Source: Oscillatoriaceae cyanobacterium M7585_C2015_266 (lineage in GTDB: Bacteria; Cyanobacteriota; Cyanobacteriia; Cyanobacteriales; Oscillatoriaceae). From it: a DNA stretch of 64,000 nt. How positions within the stretch are numbered: position 1 is the first letter of the stretch; the number at the start of each line of letters is the position of its first letter. This document shows, piece after piece, positions 44,574-52,523 of this stretch. A program made the position numbers and the translations under genes. The notes under the pieces were generated by a model. The model was not told the origin of the DNA, ran no database searches, and saw only the letters and a program-made list of their open reading frames with translations. The DNA lies in assembly GCA_015295835.1 (NCBI GenBank), contig DVEG01000027.1, positions 62,001 to 126,000 of the forward strand. Direction: 5' to 3'.

Positions 44574-46514
44574 TTACTCCGCGATTCTCAGACTGTAGTC
44601 TGCGCGACTTCTAGTTAAATTCGGATTGTAGCAAGGATCGTTATCAATTAACTTTTGCCAGCGACTTTTGACGATAGCCGCTTCTTTAGCCAATCGCTCT
44701 AGCTTTTCTGGCGTATCTTCATAACCCCGGCTTTTCGATTCGTGATGATAAAGAACCACATGAGGCAAGTAAATATTGCGATATCCTTTAGCCAATATCT
44801 TCAGACAAAAGTCTACATCATTATATGCCAAAGCTAATTCTTCATCAAACCCCCCGACACTTTCAAAAACCTCCCGGCGGCACATCAAACAAGCAGCAGT
44901 CACTGCTGAAACATTGCTAATACTGATGACGTGACCGAAATATCCTGGCGATGTAGATGGCAAATACTGGTGGCTGTGAGCCGCAATTCCTCCTACTCCC
45001 AGAATAACGCCGGCATGTTGAATAATATTATCTGGATATAATAGCAGCGCCCCTACTGCGCCTATTCCAGCCCTCTGAGCTTGTTCCACCATTGCTTCAA
45101 TCCAGTCGGGGGTTATTACTTCTGTATCATTGTTCAAAAATAGCAGGTAATTCCCCTGTGCTTTGCTGACGGCGTAGTTGTTAATTTTAGAATAGTTGAA
45201 AGGAATATCGAGCGGGTAACAGCGAAACCTATCTGGTTCTTTGGCTTTCCAGTCAGCAATTACTTGGGCGGTTGCTTCTTCTTTACTGCCGTTATCTATG
45301 AGAATGACTTCATAATTCGGATACTGGCTCTTGGTAAAGATAGATTCCAAACAGGCGTTTAAAATCTCGCTTAAATCGCGGGTAGGAATGATGATACTGA
45401 CTTTTTTATACTCTGTTATTTCGTAGCGAATTACATAGTGCCCCCAGTAAATAGGTACGTCGGTTACTATGCCTTTCTCACCCCTTCTCTCAAGGGCATC
45501 AGTCAGTGCTTTTTTTGCTGCTTGATAGGCATATGGTTTTGCTTCTGTGCCGCTGGCGGCAGAAACTGAATGAATGCGCCAGTGGTAAAGTATTTTAGGA
45601 ATGTGAAATATTTTGTCGGTTTTTTCTGTAAATCTGAGAACAAAATCGTAATCTTGGCTGCCTTCGTAACCGACTCGAAATCCGCCAATTTCAGATGCGA
45701 TCACCCTCCGGTAGGTGCCCAAATGTCCCGAATACATTCGTGATAGAAAAGAGTCGGGGCACCAGTCTGGTTTAAAGAAAGGAGCCGTAAGATTGTTATC
45801 TTCTTCTATCTTATCTTCATCGGAATATATCATATCAGCTTCGGGATGCCGATTGAGCAACAGGGCGACTTCATAGAGGGCATCTGGTGTTAACAAGTCG
45901 TCGTGATCGAGTAGAGAGATAAATTCCCCTGTGGCAATTTCTAGAGCCGAGTTAGAGGCGCGGGAAATATGACCATTTTCTTTTCTAAAAACTACCTTTA
46001 TCCGTACATCTTTCGCCGCATAATCTTTTAAGATTTCTTTGACGTGAGGCTCCGTTGAAGCGTCATCGGCAATGCACAACTCCCAATAAGGATATATTTG
46101 ATTCCGGACTGATTCGATCGCCTCTATGAGATATCGCTCCCGGGTATTATACACCGGCATGATTACACTGATAACTGGTTTGTAAGGGAAAATTTCTACT
46201 GTTTCAGCTAATTTTTTCAAATCCGCTTCTCTGGGGAAATTCTGGCTTAGCCACTGGTGATATATTATATCCCAAGGTTTCTTTTCCGGTAGTGGTTGGT
46301 TTATTTCTGGAGCGGTTTCACTTGGGGGTTTATTAACCTGGGGTTCTTCGACGACGACAATTTCCGTAGTGGGGGGTGTATTTTCGAGTTTCAGGTAGAG
46401 TTTTCTAAATGTTTTAGCCAGTGCCTGCTGCCAACCGTTATTTTTCCAAGTAATCAAGAGTTTTTTTATCAGTGAGAGGGCTTTTTTAGAGCGGGAGATG
46501 GTTTGTTTAAACAT
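44574..46514 (-). CDS. Tandem-domain GT2 glycosyltransferase (paralogue 2)
   Basis: A 646-residue protein with the same two GT2 domains as the 40832 gene and very high similarity to it throughout (for example F-L-S-R-M-Y, Y-E-G-S-Q-D-Y-D, H-H-E-S-K-S-R-G). It differs by an inserted Pro/Glu-rich linker near 48-80. The N-terminal 45 residues again form a basic segment ending F-R-K-L-Y-L-K-L-E. It is separated by 4 bp from the frameshifted methyltransferase gene. The two copies flank the methyltransferase pair and look like a duplication. Confidence 0.87.
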   Translation of the reverse strand: MFKQTISRSKKALSLIKKLLITWKNNGWQQALAKTFRKLYLKLENTPPTTEIVVVEEPQVNKPPSETAPEINQPLPEKKPWDIIYHQWLSQNFPREADLKKLAETVEIFPYKPVISVIMPVYNTRERYLIEAIESVRNQIYPYWELCIADDASTEPHVKEILKDYAAKDVRIKVVFRKENGHISRASNSALEIATGEFISLLDHDDLLTPDALYEVALLLNRHPEADMIYSDEDKIEEDNNLTAPFFKPDWCPDSFLSRMYSGHLGTYRRVIASEIGGFRVGYEGSQDYDFVLRFTEKTDKIFHIPKILYHWRIHSVSAASGTEAKPYAYQAAKKALTDALERRGEKGIVTDVPIYWGHYVIRYEITEYKKVSIIIPTRDLSEILNACLESIFTKSQYPNYEVILIDNGSKEEATAQVIADWKAKEPDRFRCYPLDIPFNYSKINNYAVSKAQGNYLLFLNNDTEVITPDWIEAMVEQAQRAGIGAVGALLLYPDNIIQHAGVILGVGGIAAHSHQYLPSTSPGYFGHVISISNVSAVTAACLMCRREVFESVGGFDEELALAYNDVDFCLKILAKGYRNIYLPHVVLYHHESKSRGYEDTPEKLERLAKEAAIVKSRWQKLIDNDPCYNPNLTRSRADYSLRIAE

Positions 46515-46578
46515 TATTCTTTCTTTAAACCTATATAATATAGTGCCTCGAAGTAAGATTCATAGATTTATTCGTGGC

Positions 46579-47805
46579 TCAGGTATCAGCTCCAAAGCCA
46601 AGCGCTTTTTTCAGTTTAAACCACTGTGTGCGCATTTTCCAAAATTTACTGGTTTGCATTGCTGCTAATCTGGCGCGGGATTGTTCTAGCTCAGCTCGTG
46701 TTTGTTGTAGTTGCGATCGCTCATTGAGTAATTCTGCCTCAACTTGTGTCAGGCGGGCTTGAGTTTCTTGTAATTGAGCCTGTACCTCTGCCAGCTCCGC
46801 TGCTTTTTGCTGTAGTTGAATTTGGATTTGCTGTTGGAGGGCGTGCTGGCTCGTCAATTCTGTTTGCAGGGTTTGTAACTGAGCTTCTGTTTGCTGCGAG
46901 CGCTGTAATAATTCTTCTAGCCGCTCTTGTCTTTTTGTCAATTCTGCGTTTAATTCTCCCTCTCTTAAAATCTGGTGCGAGCGCGCTTCTTCCAATTCTG
47001 CCCGCATCTGTTGTAACTGTAACTGTAAATTTTCCGAGTGCGCTCTCTCCGTTAAATACACGCATTCTCTTTCTGCCCAAATATTAGCAAAATTCGTACT
47101 GTAAATCCCGATATGTTTTGTACAAATATACCGCAGCAATTGTTGGCGGTTTTCTGGAATATTACAAGCGCTCACCATCGATTTTGACCGGACTCTATAA
47201 TCAAACAATACTTCATTTATATGATAAAATTTCCACCCCTTCTCTGCTGCCCCTAGCCAAAAATCCCAATCTTCATATCCCAGTTTATCGGGAATTTTCG
47301 TGTCGTATCCTCCGCACTCTTTCCAGACTATTTTCCGAAAAACTGCACAGGCATCGATATAGTTTCCCAAAAGTATCAAATTTATATCAAAATCTGGCAC
47401 TACGTGAATTCCTGTTTTTTCTCCAAAAAATTCTGCATTCCCATATACAACTCCAACCTCTGGATGTTTGTCGAGAATATCTACTGCTTTCGTTATATAG
47501 GCGCCTCTGATTTTGTTGTCTGCATCCAATGGCAATATATATGCTCCTTTTGCCGCTTTAATACCGTTATTTCTCGCCGCAGCTAATCCCTGATTATTCT
47601 GGTTAATTACATGATAACCATTGTCTTTTAAATAACTTAAAACTTTTAATGTAGAAGCCTCCGTAGAGCCATCATTTACAATAATAATTTCGTATATTCT
47701 CTCCTGACATTCTCGCACGCTAGAAACGGCTTCTAGTATGAATTCTCCTTGGTTGTAGCAAGGAATTATAACTGATAAAGCAATTTTATTTTCCTTGGAG
47801 CTCAT
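46579..47805 (-). CDS. GT2 glycosyltransferase with long coiled coil and SKFWKMR tail
   Basis: A 408-residue protein. The GT2 domain (about 8-235) has S-V-I-I-P-C-Y-N-Q-G, L-D-A-D-N near 93-97 and Y-E-D-W-D-F-W near 175-181. Residues about 250-380 are a continuous coiled coil rich in Gln, Glu, Leu and Arg. The C-terminus is M-Q-T-S-K-F-W-K-M-R-T-Q-W-F-K-L-K-K plus eight residues, as in the methyltransferase at 42738. Its start lies inside the sulfotransferase gene (20-nt overlap), so the two are translated together. Sugar specificity is not readable. Confidence 0.86.
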   Translation of the reverse strand: MSSKENKIALSVIIPCYNQGEFILEAVSSVRECQERIYEIIIVNDGSTEASTLKVLSYLKDNGYHVINQNNQGLAAARNNGIKAAKGAYILPLDADNKIRGAYITKAVDILDKHPEVGVVYGNAEFFGEKTGIHVVPDFDINLILLGNYIDACAVFRKIVWKECGGYDTKIPDKLGYEDWDFWLGAAEKGWKFYHINEVLFDYRVRSKSMVSACNIPENRQQLLRYICTKHIGIYSTNFANIWAERECVYLTERAHSENLQLQLQQMRAELEEARSHQILREGELNAELTKRQERLEELLQRSQQTEAQLQTLQTELTSQHALQQQIQIQLQQKAAELAEVQAQLQETQARLTQVEAELLNERSQLQQTRAELEQSRARLAAMQTSKFWKMRTQWFKLKKALGFGADT

Positions 47806-48835
47806 TTTTATTACCTAATATTAATTTTTTCATCTTATATAGCTTTGGCTTTAATTTCCAAAATTTAGATGATTTTATATTTTCCAGTTCCTGCTGCAAT
47901 TTATCTATCTCTGCCTGTAATTCGAGCCGCTGTTGGTGATTTTGGCTGAGAAGATATTGAATTTGGATTTGACTTTCGATAACTTTACTGTGCAGGGATA
48001 GTGGCCATATTTCTTTGTAGGGTGTCTTTTCACTTTCTGCAACTAAACTGTCTGAAAAATTGCTCGGCATGTCGGCTACTCGATCTAATTCTGCTAGCAG
48101 GGAGAAATACTGAGGCGAGAGCTGCCGCAAAAGCTGAACTAAGGGATGCTGCCAGTCGAGGCTTTTAAAAAGACTCTGTTCGTAAATTTCACTAAATTCT
48201 GCTGAATTGTGTGCTATTTCCAGTCCGAGTTTTTTTTCGAGCAATTTGATCGCACTCTTGGGGGAATGTAAAAAGGTATTGATGTTTAAAAGAATGCAGC
48301 GCTGCGGGTATTTGATGTAAAAATCTAGCAGGTGACGATTGTAAAATGCCCAAATTCTCAACGGATAATCGGGATGGGCTGTAAACACGGGAGCGTTGAG
48401 GCGCAAGATAGAATCGGCAACATCCCAAGGCAAGCGATATACAAATAAATAGCGGGCGTCGGGGAGTAATTCTGCCCAGAAATCAAGCATGAGAGTAGTG
48501 CGTGGATCTTTCCATCCCCAGATGTTTGAGGTGCGCTCGCGCGCTGCAATTAATTCCCGCGCTGTTTGCATGTGATTTTTAAAGTTGTCGCGATCTAAAT
48601 ACTCACTTTCTGTCCAGCCCCAATCTGGCCATCCCGCCTCCTCTGTACGGCAGCTTTTTTGTAATACCAAACGCTGAAATTCAAGTATATCTAAATCTTC
48701 AAAATATCCTTTTACGTTAAAATTATCTGCTGGAAACAGGCGCTCGCCGATATTTACTCCCAGGGCTTTGATAAATGAAGCCATTAGGGAAGTACCTGAG
48801 CGATGCATGCCAGTGACTATCAGAGCAGGGGGCAT
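47786..48835 (-). CDS. Sulfotransferase with C-terminal coiled coil and SKFWKLK tail
   Basis: A 349-residue PAPS-type sulfotransferase. T-G-M-H-R-S-G-T-S-L is at 8-17 as the 5'-phosphosulfate loop, W-K-D-P-R-T near 107-112 and Y-R-L-P-W-D-V near 132-138 (3'-phosphate-binding region). The final 60 residues hold a short coiled coil (about 283-317) and S-S-K-F-W-K-L-K-P-K-L-Y-K-M-K-K, a variant of the shared tail. Together with the 40043 gene it indicates two sulfation steps. Confidence 0.85.
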   Translation of the reverse strand: MPPALIVTGMHRSGTSLMASFIKALGVNIGERLFPADNFNVKGYFEDLDILEFQRLVLQKSCRTEEAGWPDWGWTESEYLDRDNFKNHMQTARELIAARERTSNIWGWKDPRTTLMLDFWAELLPDARYLFVYRLPWDVADSILRLNAPVFTAHPDYPLRIWAFYNRHLLDFYIKYPQRCILLNINTFLHSPKSAIKLLEKKLGLEIAHNSAEFSEIYEQSLFKSLDWQHPLVQLLRQLSPQYFSLLAELDRVADMPSNFSDSLVAESEKTPYKEIWPLSLHSKVIESQIQIQYLLSQNHQQRLELQAEIDKLQQELENIKSSKFWKLKPKLYKMKKLILGNKNELQGK

Positions 48836-48873
48836 TTTTTATCCTATTGAGTAGCTATTTAGATTAGATAGAT

Positions 48874-49719
48874 TTATAGGAGTTCTTGGTTTTCTAGGGA
48901 GTCATCTGCGGGCCATTGATTGATTTGCGGTAACGAGCGCAAGAAAACCCTCTTTCCTTTGATAGCCATAAAAGTTGTTCGATCTGCTTGCTGTTTGATT
49001 CTCATTACTTCATATTTTCTCACTACTGGTGCGTGACACTCGTACACGGAAGTAAAGCCACATTGCCAAAGCATATTATAAAGGGACGCTCGCGTCAGCC
49101 AAAAGCTTTTTTCATTATCCAAAGATGACCAAACTGTATTGGGAACCTCCTGATAATTGCTCCCCCAATACTTTTTATTTTTATAATTGTAACATATTTC
49201 TGGTTGTTTGCTTACGTGGGTGTCTATAATTACTATTTTTTTGCAAACATTACCGATTTGCTCTAGAAAGTGAAACACGTCTGGAACATCTAAATGATAC
49301 AAAATGCCCAAACATAAAACAATATCGAAACGACCATATTTTTCTGGGCTGAGATTGCGAACGTCATCCTGTATGAATTCTATATTATCTAGGGAAAGCG
49401 CTTCTTTTGCCAAGCGTGCTTTTTCTAGGTTAGCTTGTCGAGCTTCGATAGCCACGACTTTAGCTCCTTGCAGTGCCAGCTCTATTCCATACAATCCTTC
49501 CAAACATGCCAAATCCAAGACGCGCAGTTTTTCAAATGCTTGCCCAGAAATATCGGCGATCATTTGTACGATTCTTTTTAATTTTACTTCAGCGCCCGTT
49601 ACGGCTTCTTTATCGATGGTATACAAATCACCTGCGAGTTGAATATTGTGATTTGTCCATTCCCCGTATTGACTGATGATTTCGGCTTTTTTCTGCTGAA
49701 TGAATTCGATTTTATTCAT
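48874..49719 (-). CDS. Class I SAM-dependent methyltransferase (DUF1698-like)
   Basis: A 281-residue protein. V-L-D-L-A-C-L-E-G-L-Y near 64-74 is the SAM-binding loop, E-A-R near 92-94 the ribose-binding acid, and L-C-L-G-I-L-Y-H-L-D-V-P near 136-147 the motif shared with CmoB/DUF1698 and tetrahydrobiopterin-like sugar methyltransferases. It has no C-terminal tail. It follows wzt by 10 bp. A role in methylating the exported glycan, perhaps as terminal cap, is inferred from that position. Confidence 0.8.
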   Translation of the reverse strand: MNKIEFIQQKKAEIISQYGEWTNHNIQLAGDLYTIDKEAVTGAEVKLKRIVQMIADISGQAFEKLRVLDLACLEGLYGIELALQGAKVVAIEARQANLEKARLAKEALSLDNIEFIQDDVRNLSPEKYGRFDIVLCLGILYHLDVPDVFHFLEQIGNVCKKIVIIDTHVSKQPEICYNYKNKKYWGSNYQEVPNTVWSSLDNEKSFWLTRASLYNMLWQCGFTSVYECHAPVVRKYEVMRIKQQADRTTFMAIKGKRVFLRSLPQINQWPADDSLENQELL

Positions 49720-49729
49720 ATTTCAAAAA

Positions 49730-51133
49730 TCAAATAATTTCTAGTATTTGCTTTGGTTCTTTTTCTTTTTGTATAGACAAGCTAGGCTCAATTAACAAGT
49801 CAACTATTCCGCTAGCGTGAGATTGTAGTTGAGGCAGCACTCTAAACATAGCGACGTCAACACAGCGAGCCAAGTAGGTAAACTGGTTATCTACAATTCC
49901 CGAAACGCCTGCATTAAGAAAATATACGCCTGGATTAAGCAGGCATTGGAATTTGAATTTCACCACCAAGGTTGTCTCTGCTTCGATGTGTTCGATTTGT
50001 TGAGTTGCAGCGGTAAAGGAAGCCCCGCCCAGTTCAAAACCGCTTAAAGTTTTTATGAGCATTCCAAAGCGCACTTTAGAAGCTTGTTTAAAAAAGGAAA
50101 CAGTGTAAGTATAAATGTAATGGTTGCGCCCCACCAGATTATTAACTATTTTGCCGTCTAGGTTAGTGATATGGGGGTTGAGAATACGAGCGCCTCTAGG
50201 TACATAAGAAATAGTATTTGCGGGAACCAGTTCGGGATCGTAAAATTCATCGAGACTTTTGTTTTCAAAAGCCGCCTGACGTGAGACAATTGAGATGTTA
50301 GGTTTTTCGGAAGTGCTGGTATTGGCTTTGAAAATATTTTTGCCTTCTTGCTGGAGATGAGAAGCGCGGATTTCTTCGCGAATTGCCTGTTCTTCTTCAG
50401 CCGGGGCATAGATTAATTTATGATATTTATCTAACACAAATTTTGGTTGGCTATAAATTAGCAATTCGCCGCGATCGAGTAAAATTGCGGCATTGCAGAG
50501 TTCCAATACGGAGGCGGATGAGTGGGAAACAAATAAGACGGTTCCGCCTCGATCTTGTATGCTTTGGAGGCGCTGGAAGCACTTGCGCTGAAAGGCGGCA
50601 TCGCCGACAGCCAGGGCTTCATCGACGACGAGAATGTCAGGCTCGACACTGGTTGCCACGGCGAATGCCAGCCTCACGAACATACCGCTAGAATAGGTTT
50701 TGACGGGTTGATCGATAAAATCGCCGATATCTGCAAAGGCTGCAATTTCATCGAATCTTGCTTCTATTTCTTGTTGGGACAAGCCTAGTAATTGGCCATT
50801 AAAAAAGACGTTTTGTCGCCCGGTAAATTCGGGATTGAATCCGCTGCCAAGTTCTAAGAGTGCTGAGATTCGCCCGCTGACAAGTACTTGCCCGCTGGTT
50901 GGAGCGAGGGTTCCGACAATAATTTGCAGGAGGGTGCTTTTTCCAGAGCCATTGCGCCCGACAATGCCGAGGGTTTGTCCTTTTGGAATTTCTAGGTTGA
51001 TGTTTCGTAGTGCCCAAAATTCATCGGCTCGATTTTTTCCGGGAAAGAGGATTTCTTTTAATCGATCTGCTGGGTGTCTGTAGCGCTTATAGCACTTGGA
51101 GATGTTTTTGAGCGAAATTGCAATATCTTCCAT
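49730..51133 (-). CDS. wzt: ABC polysaccharide exporter ATPase with Wzt C-terminal domain
   Basis: A 467-residue protein. The nucleotide-binding domain spans about 5-245, with Walker A G-R-N-G-S-G-K-S at 59-66, the signature Y-S-S-G-M near 147-151 and Walker B I-L-V-V-D-E-A-L near 167-174. Residues about 315-445 form a beta-sandwich-like Wzt_C domain, which in E. coli O8/O9a recognises the chemically capped end of the glycan before export. The presence of this domain beside methyltransferases suggests cap-dependent export here too. It pairs with wzm 94 bp upstream. Confidence 0.92.
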   Translation of the reverse strand: MEDIAISLKNISKCYKRYRHPADRLKEILFPGKNRADEFWALRNINLEIPKGQTLGIVGRNGSGKSTLLQIIVGTLAPTSGQVLVSGRISALLELGSGFNPEFTGRQNVFFNGQLLGLSQQEIEARFDEIAAFADIGDFIDQPVKTYSSGMFVRLAFAVATSVEPDILVVDEALAVGDAAFQRKCFQRLQSIQDRGGTVLFVSHSSASVLELCNAAILLDRGELLIYSQPKFVLDKYHKLIYAPAEEEQAIREEIRASHLQQEGKNIFKANTSTSEKPNISIVSRQAAFENKSLDEFYDPELVPANTISYVPRGARILNPHITNLDGKIVNNLVGRNHYIYTYTVSFFKQASKVRFGMLIKTLSGFELGGASFTAATQQIEHIEAETTLVVKFKFQCLLNPGVYFLNAGVSGIVDNQFTYLARCVDVAMFRVLPQLQSHASGIVDLLIEPSLSIQKEKEPKQILEII

Positions 51134-51190
51134 GTGGCTGCTGGTATGGAAAGGCTGTAGAGGGGGTGAAGCCAGTTGTTTTTTGGTGTA

Positions 51191-51220
51191 GAATCCGGTT
51201 TTTTAAAGAACCCTGGTTTG
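51191..51220. repeat. Degenerate CCGGTTT palindrome between wzm and wzt
   Basis: GAATCCGGTTTTTTAAAGAACCCTGGTTT resembles the AAACCCGGTTT palindrome at 1911, 7586 and 54921 but with mismatches in both arms. It lies between wzm and wzt and may be a decayed copy. Confidence 0.4.
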
Positions 51221-51227
51221 GGAAAGC

Positions 51228-52085
51228 TTAGAGAACATCGGCAAAAGCCGGACGCAATTTGCTATAGATGGTTAAGCCTGCATAAAATATTATTAAAGAT
51301 ATTATTGAGGCTGTTGCTAATTCGGCAAAGTGCTTGACGTGTCCGATTAATACGAGGTCACGATAGGTTTCAGCGATCGCTGCCATTGGATTTAACCAAA
51401 ACACCCATTCCCGCCAGCTTTCGGGAATCACCTGCGCCGGATAACAAACTGGTGTTAAATAAAACAAAATATTGAGAATCACCCCGACTGTTTGAGGAAT
51501 ATCACGCAAAAATACTGTCAGCCCGGCTCCCAGATATCCCAACCCGGCGGTTAATAGCAATTGCGGCAGCCACACCAAGGGTAGCAATAATAAGGTACTG
51601 TGTACGGTATTGGAGCTGGCGGCAATCAGGGCGATTAGGGCCATCAAGCCGAGGGAACTTTCAATGAATGCTGCCAACACGGGCACGAGGGGAAGCAGGG
51701 AAAGGGGGAATACGACTTTTTTAACTAAGTTGGGTTGTTCTACAACTGATGTCGATGCTTTGAGACAGCCGCTGCTAAATGCAGTCCAAGGTAGTAAGCC
51801 GGCAAACAGCCACATGCCAAAGGTGAAGTTATTTTCTGGCATTCCCTGTAGACTGAGCTTCACCTTCAAGACGATTGAGAAAACGTAGGTGTAAATTAGC
51901 AGTTGCGAGAGCTGAGTCAGTAACGGCCACAGGTTGCCAAGCAGCGAGCCTTTGTACCGAGCCTCTAAGTCTCTCCTGACTAGGCTGGCAAGTAGCTCCA
52001 GTTTTAGCCATGACTGGGACTCGAGCAATGGCCAAGTACTAAATCGGCCAGCTTTTCTGACTGCTCCTTTCATAGCTTTGAGCAA
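51228..52085 (-). CDS. wzm: ABC polysaccharide exporter permease
   Basis: A 285-residue ABC-2-type membrane protein with about six transmembrane helices, and R-D-L-E-A-R-Y-K-G-S-L-L-G-x-L-W-P-L near 38-55, the N-terminal amphipathic motif typical of Wzm/TagG permeases. It forms the channel for the undecaprenyl-linked glycan together with Wzt. The TTG at 52085 follows AGAGGA by about 8 nt; an ATG at 52073 lacks a ribosome site. It is the first gene of the minus-strand glycan run. Confidence 0.9.
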   Translation of the reverse strand: MLKAMKGAVRKAGRFSTWPLLESQSWLKLELLASLVRRDLEARYKGSLLGNLWPLLTQLSQLLIYTYVFSIVLKVKLSLQGMPENNFTFGMWLFAGLLPWTAFSSGCLKASTSVVEQPNLVKKVVFPLSLLPLVPVLAAFIESSLGLMALIALIAASSNTVHSTLLLLPLVWLPQLLLTAGLGYLGAGLTVFLRDIPQTVGVILNILFYLTPVCYPAQVIPESWREWVFWLNPMAAIAETYRDLVLIGHVKHFAELATASIISLIIFYAGLTIYSKLRPAFADVL

Positions 52086-52523
52086 TTTTCCGTTCCTCTC
52101 TCACTACACCACGGCTTTACACCCTCAAATTAAGATTCTATGCATATTTTTGAGTTTTGTTGCAGGAAGTATATTCCCTTTTCCGGAAAATACAAGCTTT
52201 TGCTTCTGGGTGGAAAGTTGCGCTCGCTCTCAACCCCACTGCTACTTGTGCTCTACCCAGCCCCGTCTCTCGAACAGACGCTTGCGCGCTCGCATCCTTG
52301 TAGTACCTTGCTCACTAACTTTGCTAGGCGGGCTTCTACCTCTGATAACGATTGTGCCAGAGCGATTTTTATTGAAAGCTCCAACATGAGTTCCCCAGTC
52401 TCCAACTTATCTTAACTTCAGCCAAACTCCTCACTGCTTGTCAAAGTAAATACTCATTCCAGTTATGCTAAGGTTTCTAGAACCGAGTTATATTAATGAA
52501 ATCTAGATAGACACTTATCTCCC
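52086..52523. other. 438-bp divergent intergenic region upstream of wzm
   Basis: It must contain the promoter of the long minus-strand glycan run and that of the divergent methyltransferase. Open frames exist on the plus strand but lack coding character. I see no clear palindrome, RNA gene or repeat. Confidence 0.5.

Noticed and set aside
46746-47087. Open frame of 113 codons on the plus strand opposite the GT2-coiled coil gene
   Set aside because: It is the antisense of a Gln/Glu-rich coiled coil, which naturally leaves long open frames. No family signal.
51934-52415. Plus-strand frames across the wzm start and the adjacent gap
   Set aside because: Low-complexity translations without motifs, and partly antisense to wzm.
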